From assembly GCA_002496565.1 (NCBI GenBank), contig DAKJ01000009.1:131576-195575 (forward strand): a stretch of DNA of 64,000 nucleotides. The letters run 5' to 3'. Shown piece by piece: positions 7,686-17,423 of this stretch. The stretch comes from Methanosarcina sp. UBA289 (GTDB taxonomy: Archaea; Halobacteriota; Methanosarcinia; Methanosarcinales; Methanosarcinaceae). Every line of letters begins with the position of its first letter. Position 1 is the first letter of the stretch. Both the position numbers and the translations under genes were made by a program. The notes under the pieces are model-generated. The model ran no database searches. It had not been told where the DNA came from and was given only the letters and a program-made list of their open reading frames with translations.

Positions 7686-9524
7686 GTGAAAATTAGTCCA
7701 AGAGTGGTATATCTGTTAATAGTCTTTAATTTTCTGATGATTATGACATCAAACGTAACAGTTGCGGATACCCTGGAAGCTGGGAAATTAACAAAGGTAG
7801 CCTCCAATGTTGCGTCTGATTCAAATCCAGTTTGGTCTCCAGATGGGAAAGAAATCCTTTTCTCACGGGAAGATGGGCTGTATAAGGTATTTTTAGGTGG
7901 TTCGGGAGAAAAGAAGCTTACCTCTACAATGGGAGATAATTTTACTTCCTGTTATGCATGGTCTCCAGATGGAAGCAAAATTTCGTATATTGAAAACAGA
8001 TACGATGACACTAATGGGCCGACGAGTGATTTATGGGTAATGAATGCAGACGGGACAGGAAAAACCCAATTGCTCGACACAGCGTGGTATAAATATTATT
8101 ATATATACACCTGGTATCCCACAGGTTCAAAAATACTCTACGCTGAGATTTATGAAGAGATTGGGGGCTCCTATTGGGAAATGGATTCCGATGGATTCGA
8201 TAAACATACCCTTGGGAACATAGGTATTGCTAGCAGTATTGCCCTATCACCCGATGCATCAAAAATAGCAGTTTGTACGCATGGGCCGGCTGACATTGAC
8301 TATTATATTGATAGTGGAAAGATAGGTAAAGATTTGACCAGGTCTCAACCTGGATTAATTGCTCATCAAACTCAATCCAAGCAGTCACAGATATGGTCTC
8401 CAGATGGTTCAAAAATAGTATACTATGCAGGGGAAGGTGAATCCTATTATGAGGGTGGAAACTCGGAGATATATACGATAAAAGCTGACGGGACCGGAAA
8501 AACTCAAATTACCTCAGACTCGGCAAATGCTAATTCTCCTATATTCTCACCGGATGGAAGTAAAATCGTATTTGTATCGAATAAGGCTGGCAGTAAAGAC
8601 ATATGGATTATGAACGCCGACGGAAAAAATAAAGCGCAGCTAACATCAGATTCAGCATCGGATTCGTTTCCGGTATGGAGCCCAGATGGCAAAAAAATTG
8701 CTTTTTGGTCTGATAGAGAAGGAAAAAATAGTATATACATTATGCCAATAGAAAACGAAAACTCGCCAATTGCTGCCTTCTCTGCATCTCCAACTTCAGA
8801 AAACGCACCGCTGAAAGTTAGTTTTACTGACAAAAGCACAGGAGCACCCACCTCATGGAAATGGAGCTTTGGAGATGGAAAATCTTCAACATCCAAGAGT
8901 CCTGCATATACCTACAGTAAAGCCGGAAATTACACTGTCAGTTTAACGGTAAAGAATGCAGCCGGAACAAATACCAAAACAATAGAGAATTATATAACTG
9001 TAAAAGCAGCTCCACAAAAACCGGTTGCTGCTTTCTCTGCAGCGCCTACCTCCGGAAATGCTCCACTGAAAGTAACATTTACTGACAAGAGTACAGGCTC
9101 ACCTACATCATGGAAATGGACTTTTGGAGACGGAACAACTTCAACAGTTAAGAATCCTGTACATACATACAGCAAGGCAGGAAAATATACTGTCAGCTTA
9201 ACAGTAAAGAACGCTGTCGGAACAAACACCAAAACAATAAATAACTATATTATCACAACCGCTTTGAAAGCTCCAGTTGCTGCTTTTTCTGCTGCTCCGA
9301 CCTCCGGAAAAGCCCCACTGAAAGTGCAGTTTACCGACAAGAGCACAGGATCACCAACTTCGTGGAAATGGAACTTTGGGGATGGCACATATTCAACAGC
9401 CAGAAGTCCTGCGCACACATACAGCAAGGCAGGAAAATACACTGTCAGCTTAACAGTGAAGAATGCTAAAGGCAGTAATACTAAAACTATTTCTGGCTAT
9501 ATCATAGCCTCTAAAAACAAATAA
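7686..9524 (+). CDS. Secreted TolB-like beta-propeller protein with three PKD domains
   Basis: The GTG start is supported by GAGGT six bases upstream. The 612-residue protein has a signal peptide (about residues 1-28), then repeated TolB/WD40-like blades of the form WSPDGSKI / IWIMNADG / QLTSDSA (about 35-355), then three PKD domains (about 361-438, 446-525, 530-610), each with the WxFGDG and YTVSLTVKN signatures. Methanosarcina encode many such surface or secreted proteins, thought to mediate adhesion or binding at the cell envelope. There is no membrane anchor at the C-terminus, so it is probably released or held by the S-layer. The PKD repeats are very similar to each other at the DNA level, a sign of recent internal duplication. 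Confidence 0.9.
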   Translation: MKISPRVVYLLIVFNFLMIMTSNVTVADTLEAGKLTKVASNVASDSNPVWSPDGKEILFSREDGLYKVFLGGSGEKKLTSTMGDNFTSCYAWSPDGSKISYIENRYDDTNGPTSDLWVMNADGTGKTQLLDTAWYKYYYIYTWYPTGSKILYAEIYEEIGGSYWEMDSDGFDKHTLGNIGIASSIALSPDASKIAVCTHGPADIDYYIDSGKIGKDLTRSQPGLIAHQTQSKQSQIWSPDGSKIVYYAGEGESYYEGGNSEIYTIKADGTGKTQITSDSANANSPIFSPDGSKIVFVSNKAGSKDIWIMNADGKNKAQLTSDSASDSFPVWSPDGKKIAFWSDREGKNSIYIMPIENENSPIAAFSASPTSENAPLKVSFTDKSTGAPTSWKWSFGDGKSSTSKSPAYTYSKAGNYTVSLTVKNAAGTNTKTIENYITVKAAPQKPVAAFSAAPTSGNAPLKVTFTDKSTGSPTSWKWTFGDGTTSTVKNPVHTYSKAGKYTVSLTVKNAVGTNTKTINNYIITTALKAPVAAFSAAPTSGKAPLKVQFTDKSTGSPTSWKWNFGDGTYSTARSPAHTYSKAGKYTVSLTVKNAKGSNTKTISGYIIASKNK

Positions 9525-9599
9525 CTAAGATTAAAAAAACGAAAGGGTAAATTTCAAAGGATAAAGAAGGAGTAGTAATCAAATTTGGAAAAAATTTCA

Positions 9600-9631
9600 G
9601 GTTATCTAAAACAGTTAGATAACCATTTTTT
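9600..9631 (+). terminator. Hairpin terminator after the propeller-PKD gene
   Basis: GGTTATCTAA (9600-9609) and TTAGATAACC (9615-9624) form a perfect 10-bp stem with a 5-base loop, followed by A and six T (9626-9631). This lies 76 bases after the stop codon. Confidence 0.8.
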
Positions 9632-10011
9632 GAAGAGTGTTTATGCTCCGGCACATAGATTCCTCGTGATTTGGAAGATAAGTGAACTGCAGAAAAACAC
9701 CCTTGGATTTCCTTTCTCCACTCTTTCTCACACTTTCCTTTATTATGAGATATAAATAATTAAAGTAAGATGATTATGAAGTTTTTGTATAATTAAACTT
9801 GAGTGGTTACCAAGCTCGAATAATCAAATAAAGAATGGGTAAAATATGAATAATTAAGAGATCAAAAATATATAAGAGGAATAAGTATTTTATATTAATC
9901 CAAAAAATACAATTATTCTCCTTATTACATATTTTTTTATTAACAGATAAGAAATATTATATCCCGAGTTATCTAAGTAAACAGTAGAGTATATTTTCAG
10001 TAAGGTCCAAG

Positions 10012-10039
10012 TCTAAATCTAAATCTAAATCTAAATCTA
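10012..10039. repeat. Hexanucleotide tandem repeat TCTAAA, about 4.7 copies
   Basis: TCTAAA is repeated head to tail four times, with a fifth partial copy, inside the 970-base AT-rich spacer (9525-10497) between the two PKD protein genes. The spacer holds no credible reading frame; its last part is probably the promoter and leader of the subtilisin gene. Simple repeats of this kind can change length by replication slippage. Confidence 0.85.
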
Positions 10040-10497
10040 TCCAATTATCGGACTCGAGATAAGCGAAAGCATCTTAAAAATTGAAGTATGTATTGACTAT
10101 ACATTCGACACATAAAATAAAAATATTGATATTATAATTTTTTTTATATTCTGTTTCAATAGTTTATCTCTGTTTTTTATATTATAAAGCAGTTTTTTAT
10201 AGTCTAGTCTGGCTAATGAATTTATTTTTGTGGCGTCTCTTCTTGATTATACCTTATAATAAAGCACTAAATGTATAAGTTCAGAAGTATTTTATATCTG
10301 GACACCAATCATTAAATGATTTCTGTATCTGTAAAAAAGTTGAGTGCCTGCAGATTAGTCTTAAAACATCATTAACCGGACAAAGGCTCGGTATTATAAT
10401 ACTTTTGATTGCAGGCTCTGGAAACATAAGTGGTTGGTTACAGAAAGCCATATCCCATAGTGAAATAGGAATGAATATTGGAAAGGAGTGTGAATAG

Positions 10498-12429
10498 GTG
10501 GAAAAAAGTCGAAAGCTTTTAAAAAAAACGGTTTCTAAACTATTATTTACTATCTGTACATCATTGTTGTTGATATCGCTGTTTTCATTTACTGCGTTAG
10601 CTGGAGATGTAGATTTAAACCAGGAGGCAAATTCTGATAAAATATCAGCAAGTTTGTCTTCAAAAATTACTAAAATTCCAGAGACTGAGCAAATTCCTGT
10701 AATTATAATGTTATCAGATCAGAATATCGCATTTAAGACTGCTGCTGGGAAATCTCAAATTGAGAATAATCAGAAAGATCTGATAAAATATCTCGAGAGT
10801 GAGAAATCAAAAAACCATGTACAAAAAATAAAATCTATTAAGATTATTAACGCTGTTGCAGCTAGGGTAACACCGGGAGTTTTAGCTTCTCTTGCCGGGA
10901 GACCCGACGTTCGGAAGATTGAACTTGATGAAGTTGTTTCTATAGTAGAACATGCCGAGACATCCTCCGAAAAAATAGAGGCAGCGACTACCCAGCAGAT
11001 AAAGGCATCTACAAATGCGTGGGGAGTAGACAAAATCGAAGCACCTGCAGTCTGGCAGCGGGGTATAACTGGAGAAGGGATAACCGTTGCTGTTATAGAT
11101 ACGGGAATTGACGCAACACATCCTGACCTTAACGACCTTGACGACAATCCCAATACAAACGATCCGAAAGTTGTAGGCTGGGTTGACTACGTAAACTCGA
11201 GGTCGTCTCCATATGATGATAATGGGCATGGTACTCATGTATCCGGGACCATTTCAGGAACCGGTGCTAACGGTGTGCAAACCGGAGTTGCACCAGGTAC
11301 AAAGCTGATTGAAGCAAAAGTATTCGATGGATACGGTTCTGGATATTTATCTGATTGTATTCTTGGCTTTGAGTGGGCAGTTGCTAATAATGCCCGTATT
11401 ATAAGTTTTAGCGGTGGATCATCAGCACATAGTTCGGCGTTTACGACTACAATAAACAATGTTGTTACAGCAGGTATAGTTCCTATCATAGCGGCTGGTA
11501 ATAACGGCGAGTATGGATCTGGCTCAATCACGTGCCCCGGTGATGAACTTAATTCGTGTACTGTTGGTGCAACAGATTCTTCCGATGTAATAGCATATTT
11601 CAGCGGTCGGGGTCCTGTTACTCTTGATGGGCAGACATACATTAAACCCGATGTATCTGCGCCCGGAGTAGATGTCACTTCAACACTTCCAGGTGGCGGA
11701 TATGCAGACTGGTCCGGAACTTCCATGGCAACACCGCATGTTTCCGGCGCTGCAGCATTAATTCTGGAAAAGAGCCCGACTATGAAGCCTTCTGCGGTAA
11801 AGCAGAAATTAGAAAGTACAGCAGTAGATCTTGGATCGGCAAGAAAGGATAATGATTATGGTTCAGGCCGGATCGATGCATATGATGCAGTATTCGGCGG
11901 AGTACCTGTTGCAAACTTTTCTGCAAAACCTACCGAAGGGAAAGCACCATTAACGGTTGCCTTTACTGACAAAAGTACAGGAAACCCCACGTCATGGAAA
12001 TGGAGTTTTGGAGACGGGACATCTTCAACCCAGCAGAATCCAACGCATAAGTATTCTAAAGTAGGGAGATATACTGTTAAACTTACAGTAACAAATGGTG
12101 GAGGCAGTAACACATCAACAAAAACAAATTATATAAAAGCGGTAACAAAGCCGGTTGCTGCATTTTCTGCGACACCCACCTCAGGAAAAGCGCCATTAAC
12201 GGTTGCCTTTACTGACAAAAGTACAGGAATACCAACTAAATGGAAATGGACTTTTGGAGACGGAGCATCTTCAACAGAACAGAATCCAAAACATCAGTAT
12301 TTACAGGAAGGAAAATATAAGGTTGCACTTACAGTAATCAATGTGGCAGGCAACAATACGACAACAAAAGCAAATTACATAAATGTGACAACAAATACCA
12401 GGCCAGGTATATACTCTCAAAACAAATAA
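10498..12429 (+). CDS. Secreted subtilisin-family serine protease with two PKD domains
   Basis: The 643-residue preproprotein has a signal peptide (about 1-36), an I9-like propeptide (about 60-150), an S8 catalytic domain, and two PKD domains (about 470-547 and 552-630). The catalytic triad is visible: Asp201 in AVIDTG, His244 in NGHGTH, and Ser409 in GTSMATPH; the oxyanion Asn lies in AAGNNG. It should act outside the cell, degrading proteins or maturing surface proteins. GTG start with GGAG upstream. The PKD modules match those of the upstream propeller protein, suggesting exchange of domain-coding DNA between neighbours or a shared binding target. Confidence 0.94.
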   Translation: MEKSRKLLKKTVSKLLFTICTSLLLISLFSFTALAGDVDLNQEANSDKISASLSSKITKIPETEQIPVIIMLSDQNIAFKTAAGKSQIENNQKDLIKYLESEKSKNHVQKIKSIKIINAVAARVTPGVLASLAGRPDVRKIELDEVVSIVEHAETSSEKIEAATTQQIKASTNAWGVDKIEAPAVWQRGITGEGITVAVIDTGIDATHPDLNDLDDNPNTNDPKVVGWVDYVNSRSSPYDDNGHGTHVSGTISGTGANGVQTGVAPGTKLIEAKVFDGYGSGYLSDCILGFEWAVANNARIISFSGGSSAHSSAFTTTINNVVTAGIVPIIAAGNNGEYGSGSITCPGDELNSCTVGATDSSDVIAYFSGRGPVTLDGQTYIKPDVSAPGVDVTSTLPGGGYADWSGTSMATPHVSGAAALILEKSPTMKPSAVKQKLESTAVDLGSARKDNDYGSGRIDAYDAVFGGVPVANFSAKPTEGKAPLTVAFTDKSTGNPTSWKWSFGDGTSSTQQNPTHKYSKVGRYTVKLTVTNGGGSNTSTKTNYIKAVTKPVAAFSATPTSGKAPLTVAFTDKSTGIPTKWKWTFGDGASSTEQNPKHQYLQEGKYKVALTVINVAGNNTTTKANYINVTTNTRPGIYSQNK

Positions 12430-12655
12430 GTCCTAAATCGAAAAATGATAAAAATATCAAGGCTAAAGGGTAGTGGGGGAATTATTTATCAAATCTGACA
12501 AAAAGGTCACCTTTACCTTGTTTGACCAGATTTGAGAGTTGACATTTTCTTTGTGATTTAGAGTGACTGATCTTATTATCTTATTTCTAGTTGTCCGAGA
12601 GTTATTTAATCGGAAAATCAGGCACATTCCCCACCCTATTGGAAACTGGTGAAAC

Positions 12656-14929
12656 TCACCTATGCCGGACTACACAATTTGAAAGCCCAATTATTTCCAC
12701 GATATCACTATTATCCGGAGAATGAATAATCATCTGTCCTTTCTTAAGATATGGAATTCTCCTCTCGTATTCTTTCGGGACTTTTAGAGAGGTGATAGCT
12801 GTATCGTTGTTGAGGTTAAGGATCAGTTTCGTATTTATTTGCTTGAAAACCGTATCATCGATATCCTGGGGGTCCTGGGTGATCAGGAAAAGACCAAGTC
12901 CTTCTTTTCGACCCTGGCGGGCTGCGTCTGCAAAACGAGAAATAATAAGACGAGAATGTTCCCCGTTTGCCTTCGAGAGGTATCGATGGGCTTCATCCAG
13001 GGCAAGGATAATAGGAGTTTCTTTAATAGCTTTTTCTCCTGTGGTACTTAATTTGTTGTCTACAATCAAGCTCATTATTGTGAGTACTATGAGGTCGCGG
13101 ATTCTGGGAGCGCTTATGTATTCGGTCGGGAAAACTGAAACCTGTCCTGGCTTGAAGATCTTATCCAGAAGGTCAGTAATTGAGGTCGCATCCCGGTCGA
13201 AAACCTTCGAGAAGAAGGGATTTCTCACTCTCCTTACAATTCCGTCATATGAGGATTCATGAAGCTTTCCACTGTCAACGTAGTAGGAACGAGTACCTTC
13301 ATTGTCAATATGATTGATAAAATTCTGGTAAGTATGAAGCACGCTTGATTTGAAGAAATCTCCAAGAAGTACTTCAAGCCCTATGTACTGGAGTTCGGAC
13401 ATTCCGGCTGCTGCAATAAGCCAGGAATTGTGTTCTACAAGCGAAAAGGGAATTGTAAACTCAATCTGCTCGGCTCTGGACTTATCCCCGGGATATTTCT
13501 GCCCGTCAACTTTCGCCACGAAAGCCTTTGTAGAGAGAACCCGACCATAAGTTACATTTTCGGATTCGAAACGGAATTTGTCGTTCTCAGTCAGGGTCTC
13601 GTTGTCCTCGAAAAGCTGGGAATATTCATCCTGAGGGTCCATGATTACCAAACAGGGATTTTTCCGGGCCTTATCAGGAGAACTCCGCAGCCTGTATCTG
13701 TTGTTTTCATTCAGGAACTGACGGAGGATATTCTTTGAGAGAAAAGTTTTTCCTGTCCCTGTGCTCCCGCAAATAAGTATATGCCTGAAAATAAGAGGGT
13801 CACCCATTGAATAGTCGTTTCTGAGATAGTATGCAACCGTTTCAGGCTCGGAATTAGTTTTTAAAAGTTCGCCGCCTACGCTCAGGTGACCGAGAAAAAT
13901 TCCTTCTTCAGGAATATTGAGCCCTGTCTGGACTTCAAGCCTGTCAGTAACAGGCAGGATAGGAGTATTAGGGTGGGGAATCCGGTCTGCCATACGCCGA
14001 GTGAGTTTGCCTTCGGTCTTCCGGTAAAGAATACAGAGCGGATCAAGACAGGCAAGGAACTTGTAATCATCTTCATTTACAGGGTTTCCAAGAGCACTGA
14101 GCATACGCCTGGAGTGAATCTCAGTTGCGTCGTCTACCACAAACTCCTGCCTGTACTGAAGTTTTCCCACCCTGGCAAAGAGTTTTTCTCCATTTTCATA
14201 AGGCACGACTACATATGTGCCTAGCCTTATCTCATCCCGACGGGCTGATGTAATATAGCCTGTGATTACAGCTCCTGAGGGAGTCAATTCAAGGGGCTCT
14301 ATGCCTGTAGTAACAATCCCGAAAGCCTCTGAAACTGGAGAAGCCTTCAGGATGTTATCGCTATAACTGGCAAAGCTTTCAAAGGGGAAAGCTTCCTGTA
14401 CGGAACGCCCAAGAACTTCAGATTCAAGAGAGAGATCTGATAAAGGCGGAGAAGAAGTCTTAGACACAGAAGAAGTCTTAGATAGAGAAGCAGTCTTAGA
14501 TAGAGGAGCAGATTCAAGAATTGCTTCAGCAGGAACTGAAAAAAGATCGGATTCAATATCAGATTCAATACCGAATCCAATATCGGGTTTAATATCTGAT
14601 TTAATATTGGATTCAATATCTGATATAATGTCAGATTCGGTTGGGATAAAATCCGGTACCTCCTCTGGACAATCTTTCCTGAGAGTATCGGACAATGGAG
14701 CTTGCAGTGTTTTATCGTTATCAGGTGTGAATATCGGAGTAACCAGGTTGGAAGCTCCTTCAAGGTCAAGAGATTTCACGAGCTCGCCCTTATCGCTGCC
14801 TTCGGCACTTATCTCGTCAGGGCTTTCCTTTGAACTTGGAGTTTCTTCCGTTCCTGAATCCACAGGAACTGGATTCTGTTTCGGTTTGTAAGAGTTAAAA
14901 GTAAAAATATCGACATCTTCATATTTCAT
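12656..14929 (-). CDS. herA: HerA-type hexameric DNA translocase/helicase
   Basis: HerA works with NurA to resect DNA double-strand ends for recombination. The 757-residue protein has a HAS-barrel-like region (about 220-340) and a DUF87/FtsK-like ATPase domain. Walker A is GSTGTGKT (Lys394) and Walker B ends LALDEAH (Asp645, Glu646). The ATG overlaps the nurA stop region by 11 bases, indicating translational coupling. The first ~200 residues are an unusual acidic, low-complexity extension rich in SDIESDI- and SKTSS-type repeats, longer than in typical HerA proteins of about 500-600 residues. The ATPase core is certain; the role of the extension is unknown. Confidence 0.92.
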   Translation of the reverse strand: MKYEDVDIFTFNSYKPKQNPVPVDSGTEETPSSKESPDEISAEGSDKGELVKSLDLEGASNLVTPIFTPDNDKTLQAPLSDTLRKDCPEEVPDFIPTESDIISDIESNIKSDIKPDIGFGIESDIESDLFSVPAEAILESAPLSKTASLSKTSSVSKTSSPPLSDLSLESEVLGRSVQEAFPFESFASYSDNILKASPVSEAFGIVTTGIEPLELTPSGAVITGYITSARRDEIRLGTYVVVPYENGEKLFARVGKLQYRQEFVVDDATEIHSRRMLSALGNPVNEDDYKFLACLDPLCILYRKTEGKLTRRMADRIPHPNTPILPVTDRLEVQTGLNIPEEGIFLGHLSVGGELLKTNSEPETVAYYLRNDYSMGDPLIFRHILICGSTGTGKTFLSKNILRQFLNENNRYRLRSSPDKARKNPCLVIMDPQDEYSQLFEDNETLTENDKFRFESENVTYGRVLSTKAFVAKVDGQKYPGDKSRAEQIEFTIPFSLVEHNSWLIAAAGMSELQYIGLEVLLGDFFKSSVLHTYQNFINHIDNEGTRSYYVDSGKLHESSYDGIVRRVRNPFFSKVFDRDATSITDLLDKIFKPGQVSVFPTEYISAPRIRDLIVLTIMSLIVDNKLSTTGEKAIKETPIILALDEAHRYLSKANGEHSRLIISRFADAARQGRKEGLGLFLITQDPQDIDDTVFKQINTKLILNLNNDTAITSLKVPKEYERRIPYLKKGQMIIHSPDNSDIVEIIGLSNCVVRHR
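14440..14660 (-). repeat. Low-complexity codon repeats within herA
   Basis: Short imperfect tandem repeats encode serial SDI(E/K)-type units and SKT(S/A)S-type units in the N-terminal extension of HerA (about residues 90-165). The DNA shows repeated GATTCAATATC-like and TCTTAGA-like units. Such tracts change length easily and usually encode a disordered linker. Confidence 0.7.
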
Positions 14930-16253
14930 TTATCTTACCCCACCGAGTGTCATTATAAGTGGTATCGGGATTCATGTTTTCAAAGAATTTATCGATCTCT
15001 TGCCTCTCCACCTTGCGGATTTTTGCCAGATGGTCTGCCTTTGTGAGGGTAAGAGGAAAACCATACAAAGAAAGGTCAAAGAGCACTTTTTTGGTAATTT
15101 GCATGCGGAGGAAATCGTCCTTAACAAGCCCATATGGGGCTTCTACCTTGAAGACAATATCTTTAGAGGGTGCATAAAGCATGAAAAAACAAAGAGCATA
15201 ATCCTCAGACGGGAAATTGTGCCTGAGTTCCTGCTGGAGCGGATCTGCGGCTGCAAGGGGTGAAGTCCCGTCAAGCAACTTTTCATAAAACCTCTTGGGC
15301 TGCAAAAACCAGTTGGTGTAAGTAATGTAAGCATTCTTGGAACCATTGTGCTTGCCATTCTTCCTGTTATTTCTCGAGTTCCTCCCCTCATGTCCTGAGG
15401 CATTATCAACTTTTTCTAAGGATAGAAGATTCTTGAAAAACTGGGAGTCAAGCATCCAGGGAAGGTCGAAAGCGTTCCCTTTTTTCCGGATGCTGTCCAT
15501 AATCTGCACGTCAGTAGGATTTTTTACAAACCCGATCACAGGCTGCCGATTTTTAAGGAAATGATCCATGATATCAATGTAATTCTGGAGGATTTTTCGG
15601 GCGTCGGTGTTCTGCCGAACCCTTACTTCCTCATCGTCCAGCACCATCCAGTACATTAGCTGTTTTGGATAAATCGGCCCGTCCATTATGAAAAAGCTCT
15701 CAGGTTCGAGCTTGTCTTTCATGAAAAGAATATGTTCGGATTCTGCCAGGTACATGGCAAAACTGTGCACCATATCAGGGGCTTTTCTTTTTAACTCATC
15801 AGGTGCGATTGTAACCAGTTTTGCCCTTCCAAATCCTTCATCAAAGGTTTCCCAGCCTGCTGTAGCCTGTATGGACACCTTCAGAGAAGAAGAATAAGCA
15901 GCACATACGATTGTTCGAAATCTTTGAATATCGAGATCAGTAGGCGTTGCAGCCAACCCACAGTGACAGAAATCTACAAAAAGTCCGCTGTCATAAGTCT
16001 TTGGGTTAGTACTTCCGCTGTCACAAGCATAAGTAAGTGGATACGGATCCTCGCTCTGTGCCATCAGCTCAGTTCTTACAATCCCTCGAAAGAGCCTGTC
16101 TATGGCTTTAAGAATGACCTTCCCATCTAGCTCCAACTCCTCAAGTAGAGAATAGATATCCGCAGCCGTTTTTACCTCCTCAGATTCAAACGAGCGGTCA
16201 ATCTTTTTTGCAAGCTCCGAGATCTTATGCATATGCACAGGCTCAAGGGTCAT
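14919..16253 (-). CDS. nurA: NurA DNA-end-resection nuclease
   Basis: NurA is a dimeric 5'-3' nuclease that is loaded on the HerA ring. The 444-residue protein has the expected acidic motifs: YACDSGSTN (Asp78) near the start and FFIMDGPIYPK in the middle, then a C-terminal LTKADHLAKI block. It is directly upstream of and overlaps herA. In many archaea the pair sits with mre11 and rad50; these are not in this window. Start ATG 16253 is used; an in-frame ATG lies seven codons downstream. Confidence 0.88.
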   Translation of the reverse strand: MTLEPVHMHKISELAKKIDRSFESEEVKTAADIYSLLEELELDGKVILKAIDRLFRGIVRTELMAQSEDPYPLTYACDSGSTNPKTYDSGLFVDFCHCGLAATPTDLDIQRFRTIVCAAYSSSLKVSIQATAGWETFDEGFGRAKLVTIAPDELKRKAPDMVHSFAMYLAESEHILFMKDKLEPESFFIMDGPIYPKQLMYWMVLDDEEVRVRQNTDARKILQNYIDIMDHFLKNRQPVIGFVKNPTDVQIMDSIRKKGNAFDLPWMLDSQFFKNLLSLEKVDNASGHEGRNSRNNRKNGKHNGSKNAYITYTNWFLQPKRFYEKLLDGTSPLAAADPLQQELRHNFPSEDYALCFFMLYAPSKDIVFKVEAPYGLVKDDFLRMQITKKVLFDLSLYGFPLTLTKADHLAKIRKVERQEIDKFFENMNPDTTYNDTRWGKINEI

Positions 16254-16447
16254 GGATAAAAGATACTTTGAGGAGTTTATATATTTGTTGAGTGGAAAGC
16301 GGATATAAAGGAACTAAGCAAAGATTTGAACTTCCTTAAACCTAATGTTCTGAAGTGAACTAAAAATGGGGTTTTAATAAAGATTGCAGGAACATAAATA
16401 TCTGTGACTCTGATAAGCCCATAGAACTGATGACTATCGTCCTTTCC

Positions 16448-16810
16448 TCAACTAAGCCTTACCGGGTTTGAAGGAATTTCATCCTTTTCGACCACAACCG
16501 CCGTGCCATATGCAAGCAATTCAGTCATTGTCTGGCCAATCTCTGAAGAATCGAACTCGACACTTACTACTGCATTGGCCCCAAGAGCCTCTGCATGTTC
16601 TTTTAATCTGTCAAGTGCCTGTTCGCGGGACTGATTCAGGAGTTCGGTGTACTCGTGGATCTCCCCACCGACAATTGACCTGAGGCCAGCGGTTATGTTT
16701 CGTCCTAGCCCACGGCTCCTCACAATCAATCCCCACGTAAACCCGATGGTTTTTATGATTTTATAACCTGGTAAGTACGGTGTACTGACAATAATAATAT
16801 CTTTTGTCAT
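16448..16810 (-). CDS. YbjQ/UPF0145-family protein
   Basis: A 120-residue protein with the family pattern IIVSTPYLPGYKIIKTIG...GEIHEYTELL...ALDRLKEHAEALGANAVVSVEFDS...LAYGTAVVVE. YbjQ proteins form pentameric dodecin-like shells in known structures and are called heavy-metal-binding, but the function is not settled. It appears to be a single-gene unit, divergent from the Mrr-type nuclease 600 bases away. Confidence 0.88.
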   Translation of the reverse strand: MTKDIIIVSTPYLPGYKIIKTIGFTWGLIVRSRGLGRNITAGLRSIVGGEIHEYTELLNQSREQALDRLKEHAEALGANAVVSVEFDSSEIGQTMTELLAYGTAVVVEKDEIPSNPVRLS

Positions 16811-17109
16811 GGCATCCCAGCATATTGATCAAATTAGCACTTTATAAATGTTAATTCTACTTCTTTAACTAATATGATTGAGAACATACATATTAATATT
16901 GGTATGTTGGGTACAAGAGTCCACATAAAATATTATCAAAACAGATAATATTTGCTCCGACAATTACAATCCTAGTATCCTTCCAGCATATTTTGTCGTT
17001 TATCAGGTCGATCTGCTTTCTCAATTATTCAATTCTTACTTGCTACAAAACAATTGAGTTAAGTATTGAGAACAGTTATTTCAAACGACAGTATATTTAT
17101 ATTAAGATA
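16811..17109. other. Intergenic region with a 10-bp hairpin
   Basis: No gene is seen. AAATATTATC (16928-16937) and GATAATATTT (16944-16953) form a perfect 10-bp stem around AAAACA. The position fits an operator or the 5' leader of the minus-strand YbjQ gene. Confidence 0.5.
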
Positions 17110-17260
17110 TTCTTTTAATTAGCAAACGGCTCTCAAAACTTAAACTGTCTTTTGCTAGAGAGGTATTTGTGGATTACACCATACAAATGTCATATTAAGT
17201 AAAGGAATATCTTGGCCGAAATTCACATAAAGTTTGAGATTTTCTGAAAACAGAAAATCG
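17110..17260. repeat. Copy A of a duplicated upstream region (before the Mrr-type gene)
   Basis: This block shares, in the same order, TTCTTTTAATTAG, an AAATGTCATA core inside a conserved ~30-base segment, and GAAAACAGAAAATCG with the block at 18186-18349. Overall similarity is clear by eye but not exact, with small insertions. It lies 164 bases before the start codon of the Mrr-type gene. Confidence 0.75.
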
Positions 17261-17291
17261 CCCCGAGATTTAGAGCCTATCCTAAAAGTCG

Positions 17292-17342
17292 GTATCTACT
17301 GTAACCCTTACAGTATGCAAGATGAAAGATCATAATAGATAC
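17292..17342 (+). promoter_or_regulatory. Nested hairpins in the leader of the Mrr-type gene
   Basis: ACTGTAA/TTACAGT (17298-17304 and 17308-17314) forms a 7-bp hairpin with a 3-base loop. An outer pair GTATCTA/TAGATAC (17292-17298 and 17336-17342) encloses it. The two stems share one base. The structure sits 80-130 bases before the start codon and may control expression. Confidence 0.5.
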
Positions 17343-17423
17343 TCTGAGATCATAGTCAGATTGTGACTTTTCAACATATATTATGGACTTGTCGATAGAC
17401 TCTCAAAAACAGAGGGAAGTACA

